A stretch of 64,000 nt of DNA from Aerococcus viridans (GTDB lineage: Bacteria > Bacillota > Bacilli > Lactobacillales > Aerococcaceae). The notes under the pieces are model-generated. The model did no database searches, had not been told where the DNA came from, and worked only from the letters and a program-made list of their open reading frames with translations. Shown piece by piece: positions 33,101-41,929 of the stretch (its first letter is position 1; each line of letters opens with the position of its first letter). The DNA lies in NCBI RefSeq assembly GCF_001543285.1, contig NZ_CP014164.1:1302001-1366000 (forward strand). Direction: 5' to 3'. Both the position numbers and the translations under genes were made by a program.

Positions 33101-33144
33101 AATAAAAAACACCCCACTCTCCTATCTTGGCGGACAGAGAGTGA
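33101..33144 (-). terminator. Hairpin upstream of the integrase gene
   Basis: CACTCTC/GAGAGTG stem; on the minus strand it continues GGGGTGTTTTTTATTTTT, a terminator pattern that would stop leftward transcription from the integrase side. Confidence 0.6.
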
Positions 33145-33225
33145 GGTTACTGAAGTTTTAACAAAATGCACTAAGTGTATGCTTTTTGTGTACCTGCATT
33201 TTACCACAGACAGGAGGAAAATTGT

Positions 33226-34341
33226 ATGCCAGCTTATAAAGATAAGAACACTGGAAAATGGTATTTCAGTATCAGATACCAAGATGATTTCGGTGCAAAT
33301 AAGCGTAAAGTCAGACGTGGATTCAAAACCAAGAAACTAGCCCTTGAAGCTGAACGAGAATTTATGAATAAAGAAACTGGTGAAATTGACATGACGTTCA
33401 ATTCACTAACAGAAATTTATCTTGACGATATGTCTCATAGACTAAGAGAATCTACAATGGACAACAAACGGAGTATCATTAATAGTAAGATAACACCCCT
33501 TATAGGTGACACAAAACTTTCAAAAATAAATGAACGAACAATTCGCAAATGGCAAAATCAAATTTTAAGTTTGAAAGATGATAATGGTAAGCTATTTTCC
33601 CAAACTTACATTAAAACGATTAATAATCAAATGTCCGCAATTCTGAATTATGCAGTCAAATACTACGGCTTGGAATCAAACCCCATCCATACGATTGGAT
33701 CAATAGGTAAGAAACACGCGGATGAAAAGAATTATTGGTCATTAGAACAGTTTAACAAAGCAATGGCATATTATGATTTTAGAGATTCTCAAACGACTTA
33801 TAGTTTTCCCACCTTACAATATAGATTTGCTTTCCACTTATTATTTTTCACAGGTATAAGAGTTGGTGAGTTACTAGCCTTATCTGCTAACGATTTTGAT
33901 TATACAAATAAGATATTAACGATTAACAAATCTTATCAGCGGTTACGTGGGAAAGACGTAATCAACCGACCTAAAACAGACACATCAATCAGAGATATAA
34001 CTATTCCGCAATTTATATTAGATATGCTTGATACCTACTTAGAAACCTTATATGATTATCAACCTGACGATAGAATTTTTCCAAACGTGAGAAAAGATAC
34101 TCTAGCTAAGCAGCTTCAAATGATTTCTAAACACACAGACTTGCCAAGAATACAAGTCCATGATTTAAGACATAGCCACGCTAGTTTACTAATTAAACAA
34201 GGCATTAACTTTAAGGTCATTCAGCAACGCTTAGGTCATAAAGATATTCAAACTACTTTAAACACATACTCACACCTTTGGAGCTCTGCTCACCAAGAAG
34301 TAGCCGAATTACTAAATGGTATCAATATGGTATCAGAGTAA
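33226..34341 (+). CDS. int: Site-specific tyrosine integrase
   Basis: 371 residues. N-terminal AP2-like arm-binding domain (MPAYKDKNTGKWYFSIRYQD, about 1-50), SAM-like core-binding domain (about 55-165) and catalytic domain with Arg212 (TGIRVGELLAL), His312 and Arg315 (HDLRHSHASLL), His338 (LGHKDIQTT) and the nucleophile Tyr348 (NTYSHLW): complete. The ATG at 33226 follows AGGAGG. The gene ends 54 bases from the 3' end of guaA, a known integration hotspot for tyrosine-integrase elements, so guaA is the probable attB. The integrase looks functional although the rest of the prophage is missing. Confidence 0.95.
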   Translation: MPAYKDKNTGKWYFSIRYQDDFGANKRKVRRGFKTKKLALEAEREFMNKETGEIDMTFNSLTEIYLDDMSHRLRESTMDNKRSIINSKITPLIGDTKLSKINERTIRKWQNQILSLKDDNGKLFSQTYIKTINNQMSAILNYAVKYYGLESNPIHTIGSIGKKHADEKNYWSLEQFNKAMAYYDFRDSQTTYSFPTLQYRFAFHLLFFTGIRVGELLALSANDFDYTNKILTINKSYQRLRGKDVINRPKTDTSIRDITIPQFILDMLDTYLETLYDYQPDDRIFPNVRKDTLAKQLQMISKHTDLPRIQVHDLRHSHASLLIKQGINFKVIQQRLGHKDIQTTLNTYSHLWSSAHQEVAELLNGINMVSE

Positions 34342-34396
34342 AAAATAAGACCCTACAAACACTGTTAAACCAATGCTAGTAAGGTCTTTTATTTTT
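34342..34396. terminator. Terminator between int and guaA
   Basis: AAAAATAAGACC and GGTCTTTTATTTTT pair across about 30 bases, giving a bidirectional terminator for the convergent int and guaA transcripts. Its right arm touches the guaA stop codon, in the presumed attachment site. Confidence 0.75.
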
Positions 34397-35954
34397 ATTC
34401 CCACTCGATTGTTGCAGGTGGCTTGCTCGTAATGTCTAAGACTACGCGGTTGATGTGTGCACATTCGTTTACGATACGTTTAGAAATGGTGTCTAATACG
34501 TCGTAAGGGATGCGTGCCCATTCAGATGTCATACCGTCGATTGAGGTTACGGCACGTATACCAATTGTGTATTCGTAAGTACGCTCGTCACCCATTACCC
34601 CTACTGATTTGAAACCAGGTAGGACTGTAAAGTATTGCCAGATGTCGCCTTCTAGACCTTGTTTTCTAATTTCATCACGTAAGATGAAGTCAGATTCACG
34701 AACGACTTCTAGTTTTTCAGGTGTTACTTCACCGATAATACGGATAGCTAAACCTGGCCCTGGGAACGGTTGGCGCCAAACGATTTTATCTGGCATACCT
34801 AGTTCTGTCCCTACTGCACGTACTTCATCTTTAAATAAGGTATTTAAAGGTTCGATCAATGAGAAAGTCATGTCTTCTGGTAAGCCACCAACGTTATGGT
34901 GAGACTTGATGGTTTGCGCTGTATCTGTACCTGACTCAATAACGTCTGTGTATAAAGTACCTTGCGCTAAATAATCAACGTCTTTAATTTTTTGCGCTTC
35001 GTCATCAAATACGTAAACAAATTCGTTACCGATAATTTTACGTTTACGTTCTGGGTCAGATACGCCTGCTAATTTGCTTAGGAAGCGGTCTTCAGCATCT
35101 ACTTTGATGATGTTTAAACCAAATTTACCACCTAGTGTTTCCATTACTTCTTCCGCTTCGTTTTTACGTAATAAACCGTGGTCTACGAAGATACAAGTTA
35201 ATTGGTCACCAATGGCTTTTTGTAATAATACACCAACAACAGATGAGTCTACCCCGCCAGAAAGGCCAAGTAATACTTTACCTTCGCCAACTAATTCACG
35301 AATTTCTTGGATTTTAATGTCGATGAATTTTTCCATCGTCCATGATCCTTCTGCACCACAGATGTCGAAGACGAAGTTGCGTAACATGTCGTTACCGTGA
35401 ACTGATGCGCGTACTTCTGGGTGGAATTGGAAACCGTAAAATTGTTTTTCTGTGTTTTCAAAGGCTGCTACTGGACTGTGTTCACCGCGGGCAGTGACTT
35501 CAAATCCTGCTGGAATTTCTTCGATACGGTCAGAATGGCTCATTAAAACCAATTCTTCTGCCTCTAATCCTTTAAAAATGGCTGAATCTGTCTTGTCAAT
35601 GAATAATGGTTGTTGACCATATTCACGTTTATCAGATCGAGCGACTACCCCACCATTTTTAAATGTCATTAATTGCATACCATAGCAAATCCCTAAAACT
35701 GGGATACCTAAATCAAATACGGCTTCATCGATTGAAAAAGCACCGTCTGCATACACTGACATTGGACCACCAGATAGGATGATTCCTTTAACATTACCTT
35801 TCGCCATGATTTCGTCAGCTGTTAGTTTATGTGATAATAGTTCTGAATAAACGCCTAACTCACGAATACGACGGGTAATCAATTGGTTATATTGACTACC
35901 GTAATCAAGTACAATGATTTTTTCAATATCTTGCATTGATTGTTGGACACTCAT
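34395..35954 (-). CDS. guaA: GMP synthase (glutamine-hydrolysing)
   Basis: 519 residues. Class I glutamine amidotransferase domain (about 12-200): nucleophile Cys in GICYGMQLM, His-x-Glu in GFQFHPEV; then the ATP-pyrophosphatase domain with P-loop [11 protein letters not shown] and the C-terminal GMP-synthase dimer domain ending ATIEWE. Converts XMP, glutamine and ATP to GMP. The ATG at 35954 follows AAGGAAGTG; nine more codons upstream are open. The gene is intact although an integrase element abuts its 3' end, as expected when integration restores the coding end. Confidence 0.97.
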   Translation of the reverse strand: MSVQQSMQDIEKIIVLDYGSQYNQLITRRIRELGVYSELLSHKLTADEIMAKGNVKGIILSGGPMSVYADGAFSIDEAVFDLGIPVLGICYGMQLMTFKNGGVVARSDKREYGQQPLFIDKTDSAIFKGLEAEELVLMSHSDRIEEIPAGFEVTARGEHSPVAAFENTEKQFYGFQFHPEVRASVHGNDMLRNFVFDICGAEGSWTMEKFIDIKIQEIRELVGEGKVLLGLSGGVDSSVVGVLLQKAIGDQLTCIFVDHGLLRKNEAEEVMETLGGKFGLNIIKVDAEDRFLSKLAGVSDPERKRKIIGNEFVYVFDDEAQKIKDVDYLAQGTLYTDVIESGTDTAQTIKSHHNVGGLPEDMTFSLIEPLNTLFKDEVRAVGTELGMPDKIVWRQPFPGPGLAIRIIGEVTPEKLEVVRESDFILRDEIRKQGLEGDIWQYFTVLPGFKSVGVMGDERTYEYTIGIRAVTSIDGMTSEWARIPYDVLDTISKRIVNECAHINRVVLDITSKPPATIEWE

Positions 35955-36038
35955 GTTTTCACTTCCTTTTTCGAATTTCATCTTTATTCTAGCATTTAAT
36001 ATTTGTGATTACTAGGAATTTATCAATGATAATGAAAT

Positions 36039-36063
36039 ATTGTTCGGAATCTACCCGGACAAT
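36039..36063. promoter_or_regulatory. Inverted pair of PurR boxes between guaA and mvk
   Basis: Minus strand ATTCCGAACAAT (36039-36050) matches the Firmicute PurBox (CCGAAC followed by A/T); 36055-36063 holds a second, one-mismatch copy CCGGACAAT on the plus strand. The intact box lies about 65 bases upstream of a probable guaA start (-10 TAGAAT near 35988), the distance used by PurR as an activator in lactococci. Confidence 0.65.
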
Positions 36064-36157
36064 TTTTAATAATTTGCTAAATTTATATTTAATTCGTTTT
36101 CAAAGGTGTTGGCCTCTGTAAATATTGTATATAATAGAACAGAATAGGAGTGAAAGT

Positions 36158-37156
36158 ATGAAAAAAGCGACTGGTAAAGCCAACGGGAAAATCATTGTTA
36201 TAGGTGAACATGCCGTGGTTCATGGGTATCCATCTGTAGCCCTACCCTTCCATGCGGTAGAAATGACAGTGACCATTGAACAGATCCAAACCAATGCTTA
36301 TTTGGTGAGTGACCTATATGAAGGACCACTCCACCAAGCACCATCTGATTTACAGAACTTGCTAGCTGTTTATGACCAATTGCGGGCGGATTTAATGACC
36401 CAAAACCAGCGTCACTGGCTGATCAATATCCACTCATCTATACCTGCTGAGCGTGGTATGGGTTCTTCAGCAGCTATGGCAACAGCTTTGGTCCGCGCTT
36501 TCTACAATTACTATGACCTCCCCCTTACAGAAGACCAACTATTAAAATACGTAGACTTATCTGAAAAAATTAGTCACGGCAATCCGTCTGGTTTGGATGC
36601 ACGCGTAGCTGGTCTTGGTGTCCCTTTGATTTATCAAAAAAATCAACCAATGACGATTGTTCATTTTGAAACCCCTTATTGGTTGGTTGTTGCAGATACT
36701 GGTATTCATGGTAACACTAAAAATGCGGTATCAGATGTGGCAGCTGGTTTGAATTCAGCTTTTATTACCCGCCGACAAGCTGTTGAACATAACTTGCGTC
36801 AGCTTGGTGAAGCTGCTACGCGCTTCATTGATTTAGTTGAATTAGATTCTGCCAAAATGGCCAATGACCAGTGGTTTACGGCTATTTGTCGCACATTTAA
36901 GGAAGCCCACAAGCATTTGCGGGCTTTACAGGTATCCAGCCCCGAACTTGAGGCCGGCGTGACTTTTGCGGAAGCGAATGGGGCCGGCGCAGCCAAGCTA
37001 ACTGGTGGTGGCCGTGGCGGTTGCTATTTCGCCTTGTGTGACAGCAAGGACAAGGCTGCCCTTTTGGCTAAAGCTTTAAAAACAGAAAATATGGCGGTAG
37101 CGAGCTGGGTGGTGCCTTTTAAATCATCACCTTTAGATGATAATGTCGGCGAATAG
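36158..37156 (+). CDS. mvk: Mevalonate kinase
   Basis: 332 residues of the GHMP kinase family: KIIVIGEHAVVHGYPSVALP (motif 1), the ATP loop PAERGMGSSAAMATALVRAF (motif 2) and the C-terminal GAGAAKLTGGGRGGCYFAL (motif 3), with the mevalonate-kinase SHGNPSGLDARVA segment. Phosphorylates mevalonate at C5. ATG 36158 follows AGGAGTG. First gene of the mvk-mvaD-mvaK2-fni operon; TATAAT at about 36130 probably belongs to its promoter. Confidence 0.96.
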   Translation: MKKATGKANGKIIVIGEHAVVHGYPSVALPFHAVEMTVTIEQIQTNAYLVSDLYEGPLHQAPSDLQNLLAVYDQLRADLMTQNQRHWLINIHSSIPAERGMGSSAAMATALVRAFYNYYDLPLTEDQLLKYVDLSEKISHGNPSGLDARVAGLGVPLIYQKNQPMTIVHFETPYWLVVADTGIHGNTKNAVSDVAAGLNSAFITRRQAVEHNLRQLGEAATRFIDLVELDSAKMANDQWFTAICRTFKEAHKHLRALQVSSPELEAGVTFAEANGAGAAKLTGGGRGGCYFALCDSKDKAALLAKALKTENMAVASWVVPFKSSPLDDNVGE

Positions 37157-37218
37157 TGGGCGTAATCTGTAGAAATCGGTTATAATAGGGAAAGAAAATT
37201 TTTTGAGGGAGAATCGAG

Positions 37219-38232
37219 ATGTCAGTTTTTCAAGGCGCTTACCGGGCGCACACCAATATTGCATTAATTAAATATTGGGGTAAGGCGAATAAGGACCTGT
37301 TTATCCCCACTACATCTAGTTTGTCGCTCACTTTAGACGCTTTGTATACAGACACGCGCGTGACGTTTTCAAATGAATTGGATGCGGATATTTTTTATTT
37401 AAATAATCAATTGCGAAATGAGGCAGAGACTGCGAAAATTAGCAAGTTTTTAGATATGTTTAGACAAGAAGCTGGCGTAGACTTGCGGGCTAAAGTAGAA
37501 AGTGTCAATCATGTGCCTACTGCGGCAGGCTTGGCTTCTTCTTCATCGGCATTTTCGGCCTTAGCGGCGGCTACTAGACAGGCTTTGAATTTAGAAGATC
37601 AAATTTCTGACCAGGCCCTATCAACATTTGCACGACAGGGCTCTGGATCAGCAACCCGGTCCATTTTCGGTGGCTTTGTTGAATGGCAAAAAGGGACGAC
37701 CAATGAAAACTCTATGGCAGTTGAAATTGACGACGCCAGTTGGGATGTTGGCATGGTCATTATGGCCATTAATACCGCTGAGAAACGGGTTTCTTCTCGT
37801 GAAGGGATGGCCCATACCATGCAGACGTCCCCTTTCTACCCTGAATGGGTCCGTCAAAACATGATCGATTTAGAACGGATTAAAGCGGCCATTGCCAAGC
37901 AAGATTTTCAATTGATGGGTGAAATCGCTGAAGCCAACGCCATGCGGATGCATGCAACAACTATGGCTTCTGATCCGTCATTCACCTATTTCGAACCTGA
38001 TACCATTAAAGCCATTCAAGCAGTCCAAGATTTACGCGCGACTGGTGTGTTGGCTTACTATACAATTGACGCTGGACCGAACGTGAAAGTTTTATGTAAA
38101 GCGAGCCAGATGGACGAGGTGGAAGCCTTTTTTGCAGAACGGTTTAAAGATATGAACTTTATCCAAACAACTGCTGGACCTGGGATTAAACCCTTAGATA
38201 GATGGGAGTATGACGATGGCGCAATCTTATAA
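37219..38232 (+). CDS. mvaD: Diphosphomevalonate decarboxylase
   Basis: 337 residues. GHMP fold with AHTNIALIKYWGKAN (start motif), HVPTAAGLASSSSAFSAL (phosphate loop) and GSGSATRSIFGGFVEW (catalytic region), TIDAGPNVKVL near the C-terminus. ATP-dependent decarboxylation of mevalonate diphosphate to isopentenyl diphosphate. Good ribosome site GAGGGAG. Overlaps the next gene by 17 bases. Confidence 0.96.
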   Translation: MSVFQGAYRAHTNIALIKYWGKANKDLFIPTTSSLSLTLDALYTDTRVTFSNELDADIFYLNNQLRNEAETAKISKFLDMFRQEAGVDLRAKVESVNHVPTAAGLASSSSAFSALAAATRQALNLEDQISDQALSTFARQGSGSATRSIFGGFVEWQKGTTNENSMAVEIDDASWDVGMVIMAINTAEKRVSSREGMAHTMQTSPFYPEWVRQNMIDLERIKAAIAKQDFQLMGEIAEANAMRMHATTMASDPSFTYFEPDTIKAIQAVQDLRATGVLAYYTIDAGPNVKVLCKASQMDEVEAFFAERFKDMNFIQTTAGPGIKPLDRWEYDDGAIL

Positions 38233-39400
38233 TGATAGCACGATAATCCATACGAATAACGATACAGACGCCATCAAGGTGGCCGTACCGGGGAAATTAT
38301 TCCTTGCGGGCGAATATGCAGTGGTGAGTTCTGGCCAAGCTGCCTTATTAACGACTGTTGACGCCTTCTTACACCTCACTTTAGAGGTAAATTCTGGGCA
38401 AAATGGCTACTTAATCACCAACCAGGCTGACCATCCAATTGCTTGGACCTACGACGTCAATGGACAAGTCGTTTCTAACGACCCAGAAGCTGGAGAATTC
38501 CCACTAATTTGGCAAGCCTTGCAAACTGTGACGGCATATGCGGAAGCAACCGGCATGAAATCGGCAGCGACACCAGATTACTTTGATTTGAAAATTCAGT
38601 CTGACTTGGACGCGGCTGACGGGACTAAATATGGTTTAGGATCATCTGGTGCCATCTCAGTGGCTGTCGTTTCAGCCTTATTGAAATTCTACAAATTAGA
38701 CCAGGATATTACGGAATCGCAGTGGGTCTACCGGGTCTTTAAACTGGTCGCAATTACCCAAGCGCAATTGGGTATGGTAGGATCACTTGGAGATGTCGCA
38801 GCCAGCACCCAAACTGGTGTCATCTACTACCAAAACTTTGACCGGGAATGGTTTGACCAACAAGCCAAGTCAACTGGACAAGAAATCCATGCTTTAATCG
38901 AAGAATTTTGGCCCGAGTTGATGATTGAACAATTGCCCGTTGACCCAGACTGGACTTTATCCCTAGTTTGGTCTAAAGAAAAAGCATCGACTGAAGACTT
39001 ATTAAAAATGGTAGCCCACCATATTTCTGAACGAGAACTAGAAGAAGTCATGACCAGTTTTAAACAATTGGCCAAACGGCAAGTTTTAATGGCTAAGGCA
39101 GCCATCCAAATGAATGAATGGTCTTTATTCAAATCAGCGATTAAAGATAATTTCGACAATATTTTAACCTATACCCAAACATTGAATAAGCCTTATTTGA
39201 CCAAGTCCTTTAAGAAAGCATTGAAGTTAGTCACATCAGAAAAAACCGTCGCCAAAATTTCTGGGGCGGGAGCTGGAGACTGCGCCTACGCAATTTCTAG
39301 TCAAGCTGATGAGGCCAGAGCCATCCAAGGCTTATGGCGAGAAAACGACCTAGTCGTTCTTCCCTTCGCTTTCTGGCAAAGAAATGAACAGGAGAGATAG
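38216..39400 (+). CDS. mvaK2: Phosphomevalonate kinase
   Basis: 394 residues. GHMP kinase with VAVPGKLFLAGEYAVVSSGQ, GTKYGLGSSGAISVAVVSAL and KISGAGAGDCAYAIS. The ATG at 38216 lies seven bases after GGGAG inside the end of mvaD; the ATG two codons earlier is too close to that site. Makes mevalonate-5-diphosphate, the substrate of MvaD. Ends one base before the start of fni. Confidence 0.95.
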   Translation: MAQSYNDSTIIHTNNDTDAIKVAVPGKLFLAGEYAVVSSGQAALLTTVDAFLHLTLEVNSGQNGYLITNQADHPIAWTYDVNGQVVSNDPEAGEFPLIWQALQTVTAYAEATGMKSAATPDYFDLKIQSDLDAADGTKYGLGSSGAISVAVVSALLKFYKLDQDITESQWVYRVFKLVAITQAQLGMVGSLGDVAASTQTGVIYYQNFDREWFDQQAKSTGQEIHALIEEFWPELMIEQLPVDPDWTLSLVWSKEKASTEDLLKMVAHHISERELEEVMTSFKQLAKRQVLMAKAAIQMNEWSLFKSAIKDNFDNILTYTQTLNKPYLTKSFKKALKLVTSEKTVAKISGAGAGDCAYAISSQADEARAIQGLWRENDLVVLPFAFWQRNEQER

Positions 39401-39401
39401 T

Positions 39402-40451
39402 ATGAACCGTAAAGATGCCCACGTGCACAATGCTGAAATGCAATACCAAACAGCGCCAACCGATTTTGAATCTGTCCGCTTTGTCCACCCATCCCTGTCC
39501 CACCAAGAATTCAATAATATCGACTTGTCGACCACTTTGTTTAAGCAACAGTTTGACCGTCCTTTCTATATTAATGCTATGACTGGTGGGTCTGAATGGA
39601 CCAAAAAAATTAATGGTATGTTCGCTGAAGTGGCTCGTGAATGTCATTTACCAATGGCTTCAGGATCCGTTTCTGCAGCCTTAAAAGACCCTTCTGTAGC
39701 AGATTCTTTTACCATTATTCGTGATGTAAATCCCAATGGTTTCTTGATGGCCAATGTCGGCGCTGATAAGACCTTAGAGGATGCCAAAAGAGCAGTCGAT
39801 TTATTAGACGCTGATGCCTTACAAATTCACTTGAATACGGCTCAAGAAATTGTCATGCCTGAAGGCGACCGTGATTTCAGAAAACTAGAAGATAATATCG
39901 TCGCTATCGTTGAAAAATTAGACCGTCCTGTCATGGTCAAGGAAGTTGGCTTTGGTATGTCATACCAAACCATGCACCACCTACAAAGTCTAGGCGTCAA
40001 TACCATCGATGTCTCAGGTACTGGTGGAACGAATTTCGCTAAAATCGAAAACGCCCGCCGTGAACACCAAGAGTTCGCCTACATGGCTGACTGGGGTCAA
40101 TCAACCGTTATTTCATTATTAGAGGCACAACCTTTGATGAGCCAGACGGCCATCGTTGCTTCTGGTGGGATTAAAGACCCCATGCAAATGATGAAGGCCC
40201 TTGCCCTAGGCGCATCTGCCGTTGGTATGTCAGGTCAATTCCTGCATTCGGTCCTTGGTGAAGGCGTAGACGCTACGATTGAAATGGTTAAGTCTTACGA
40301 CGAACAATTGCGCTTGTTGATGATGGTATTGGACTGCCAAAACCTGAACGAACTGCGTGACACAGACTTAATGATTACCGGCAAACCTGCCGAATGGTCA
40401 AGACTCCGCCGAATCAATATCGAATACTTCGCCTCAAGAAGCCAGAATTAA
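39402..40451 (+). CDS. fni: Isopentenyl-diphosphate delta-isomerase, type 2 (FMN-dependent)
   Basis: 349 residues. Type-2 signature: RKDAHVHNAEMQYQ, FYINAMTGGSEWTKKIN, MASGSVSAALKDP, VMVKEVGFGMS, IDVSGTGGTNFAKIE and IVASGGIKDPMQMMKALALG (FMN phosphate loop). Interconverts IPP and DMAPP, completing the mevalonate route. The ATG at 39402 follows AGGAGA. Unrelated to the zinc-dependent type 1 enzyme. Confidence 0.96.
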   Translation: MNRKDAHVHNAEMQYQTAPTDFESVRFVHPSLSHQEFNNIDLSTTLFKQQFDRPFYINAMTGGSEWTKKINGMFAEVARECHLPMASGSVSAALKDPSVADSFTIIRDVNPNGFLMANVGADKTLEDAKRAVDLLDADALQIHLNTAQEIVMPEGDRDFRKLEDNIVAIVEKLDRPVMVKEVGFGMSYQTMHHLQSLGVNTIDVSGTGGTNFAKIENARREHQEFAYMADWGQSTVISLLEAQPLMSQTAIVASGGIKDPMQMMKALALGASAVGMSGQFLHSVLGEGVDATIEMVKSYDEQLRLLMMVLDCQNLNELRDTDLMITGKPAEWSRLRRINIEYFASRSQN

Positions 40452-40466
40452 GATAAGGATGTGAAA

Positions 40467-40556
40467 AATGTCGTTTAGACTCGTAACAGTGGAAGAAATA
40501 AATGTAGTGATGGTACATCACGCAACTTATTTCTGAAGTGGCACGAGTCTGACATT
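40467..40556 (+). repeat. Single copy of the structured repeat found in tandem at 58.7 kb
   Basis: Nested stems AATGTC/GACATT, AGACTCGT/ACGAGTCT, AGAAATAA/TTATTTCT and GTGATG/CATCAC, with the family-conserved CAGTGGAAG on the 5' side and CTGAAGTGG on the 3' side and GCAA in the inner loop. Same fold and conserved bases as the copies at 58679-59024, but different stem sequences and no GGGT/ACCC closing stem. Located 16 bases behind fni. Confidence 0.8.
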
Positions 40557-40632
40557 TTGAGCTCGACTACAAGGTGCGAGAGCCCCTTTATAAAAATGCG
40601 ATACAAATATCACTTCAATTTAAATAATCACC

Positions 40633-40670
40633 AAAAAGTGCCCAATCAACAGGAGGAGGCACTTTTTTTG
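40633..40670 (+). terminator. Terminator of the mevalonate operon
   Basis: AAAAAGTGCC/GGCACTTTTT perfect stem with T7 tail, 180 bases behind fni, so the structured repeat would be part of the operon's 3' untranslated region. Confidence 0.85.
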
Positions 40671-40787
40671 CATGCACCTTTTTATTAGGCTGCCCATATT
40701 TATATCAGCCGAGCCGAAACAAAAGGGCTACTTTCACCCCCTACAATTTTAGACAAAGGATTGTTGGATTTAGCCAAATGACGAGAG

Positions 40788-40819
40788 TAAAAAAGACCAT
40801 GGCCCTCGAGTCACGGTCT
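40788..40819 (-). terminator. Terminator of the leftward azlCD unit
   Basis: AGACCGTGACTCGAGGGCCATGGTCT-type hairpin (AGACC/GGTCT) followed on the minus strand by TTTTTTACTC. Confidence 0.7.
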
Positions 40820-40857
40820 GAGGCTAGCTTGGAATCGCTATACCCTTTTTCAAAAAA

Positions 40858-41169
40858 TTATAAGAAGATGTATAAAATGGCGATAGTGCCGACGCCGGCG
40901 ATGATGGTTTTGATGATGTCTTTAAACCGGTAGGCGACGAACAAGGACACGAGTGCTGGTATCAGTTTGATGTTCTCCAGTGGGTTGAGGTTGAAGTGGC
41001 TTTCCCAGAAAAATATGTCGGTGAAAATCATTGCGGTAAAAATGATAACGGGTAGGTAAGCCATTGTTTTGTATACCATTGGAGAAATTTTGCTGTTACG
41101 CATAACGAGTGCTGGTACGACGCGCATGGCGGTGCACAGTAAGCCGAGTGTTACTACGAATAATGTCAT
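40858..41169 (-). CDS. azlD: AzlD family branched-chain amino-acid exporter subunit
   Basis: 103 residues, four predicted helices, with VVPALVMRNSKISPMVYKTM and ALVSLFVAYRFKDI, the AzlD pattern. Small partner of AzlC in export of branched-chain amino acids. Ten bases behind azlC. Confidence 0.92.
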   Translation of the reverse strand: MTLFVVTLGLLCTAMRVVPALVMRNSKISPMVYKTMAYLPVIIFTAMIFTDIFFWESHFNLNPLENIKLIPALVSLFVAYRFKDIIKTIIAGVGTIAILYIFL

Positions 41170-41179
41170 GATACCCCTC

Positions 41180-41890
41180 CTATGTTACACGGTTATTTTC
41201 TTGACGTTTTAAGAAATAGAATACGACCGATAAGGCGATGGCTGTGGCCATAATAATCACATAAGATGATTGGAAAATAGTCATCAAGATGACGGCAATC
41301 ACACCGGTGAATAGCATGGTGTTGAGCATCATGCGGTTATTTAGGTTCGGGACAAGAATGCCGATAAACATAGCAACCATGACAAAGTTTGAAATGACAT
41401 CAGGAATTTGAATGAAGAAACCAAACAAGGCACCTGAAGCGGTAAATAGGATCCAGGAAGTCCATGTTGCAGTGGCGACGAATAAGGCATCGTTAATGGC
41501 CCATGGTTTCTGTGGATTGTTATCCTGCAGTTTTAATATATTGATGGCGTAAGATTCGTCTGCTGTCATGTAGCCTAACCAAGCGACCTTAAAATTGGGC
41601 GCTTGGTTTAAGTATGGGCCAAAAGACACACTATACAAGGCTTGGCGGGAACTTAATAATAGTACTGAGATAAATACTTCCATTACACCAGCATTTTGTG
41701 CAATCAGGGCTGCTGCCACAAATTGCGAGGAGCCCCCAAACACTAGACTGGACATCAGCACAACCTGCCACCAGGTTAAGCCGGCATCAGCGAGTAGTAA
41801 CCCACAAGCTAAACCAACTGGTAGATACGCCACGATAATAGGGATTGATAGCTTGATTCGTTCGGACTTAGCGTCCACTGTTTCTTCCAT
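41180..41890 (-). CDS. azlC: AzlC family branched-chain amino-acid permease
   Basis: 236 residues, about eight membrane spans; conserved LAYLPVGLACGLLLADAGLT-type start, MSSLVFGGSSQFVAAALI and the DESYAIN loop. Large subunit of the AzlCD exporter. The ATG at 41890 follows GGGAGG; 11 further open codons upstream contain that site. Located 39 bases behind the double-ATPase gene, possibly in the same transcript. Confidence 0.93.
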   Translation of the reverse strand: MEETVDAKSERIKLSIPIIVAYLPVGLACGLLLADAGLTWWQVVLMSSLVFGGSSQFVAAALIAQNAGVMEVFISVLLLSSRQALYSVSFGPYLNQAPNFKVAWLGYMTADESYAINILKLQDNNPQKPWAINDALFVATATWTSWILFTASGALFGFFIQIPDVISNFVMVAMFIGILVPNLNNRMMLNTMLFTGVIAVILMTIFQSSYVIIMATAIALSVVFYFLKRQENNRVT

Positions 41891-41929
41891 TAAACACCCT
41901 CCCTTATGTTTGATTAAAGTCACACCTAA

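Larger units (their letters stand above)
40557..40857. other. Gene-free stretch with two terminators
   Basis: Contains a short hairpin after the repeat (GCTCG/CGAG, 40560-40584), the operon terminator at 40633-40670 and the azlD terminator at 40788-40819; no reading frame is supported. Confidence 0.6.

Noticed and set aside
28440..34396. Direct-repeat attachment sites of the guaA island
   Set aside because: I looked for a second copy of the guaA end (GAGTGGGAATAA) to the left of the integrase and found none, so attL cannot be assigned; it may have been lost with the left part of the prophage.
35955..36157. Guanine (purine) riboswitch ahead of guaA
   Set aside because: The conserved TATA..ATGATATGG and junction motifs are absent; PurR boxes explain the region better.
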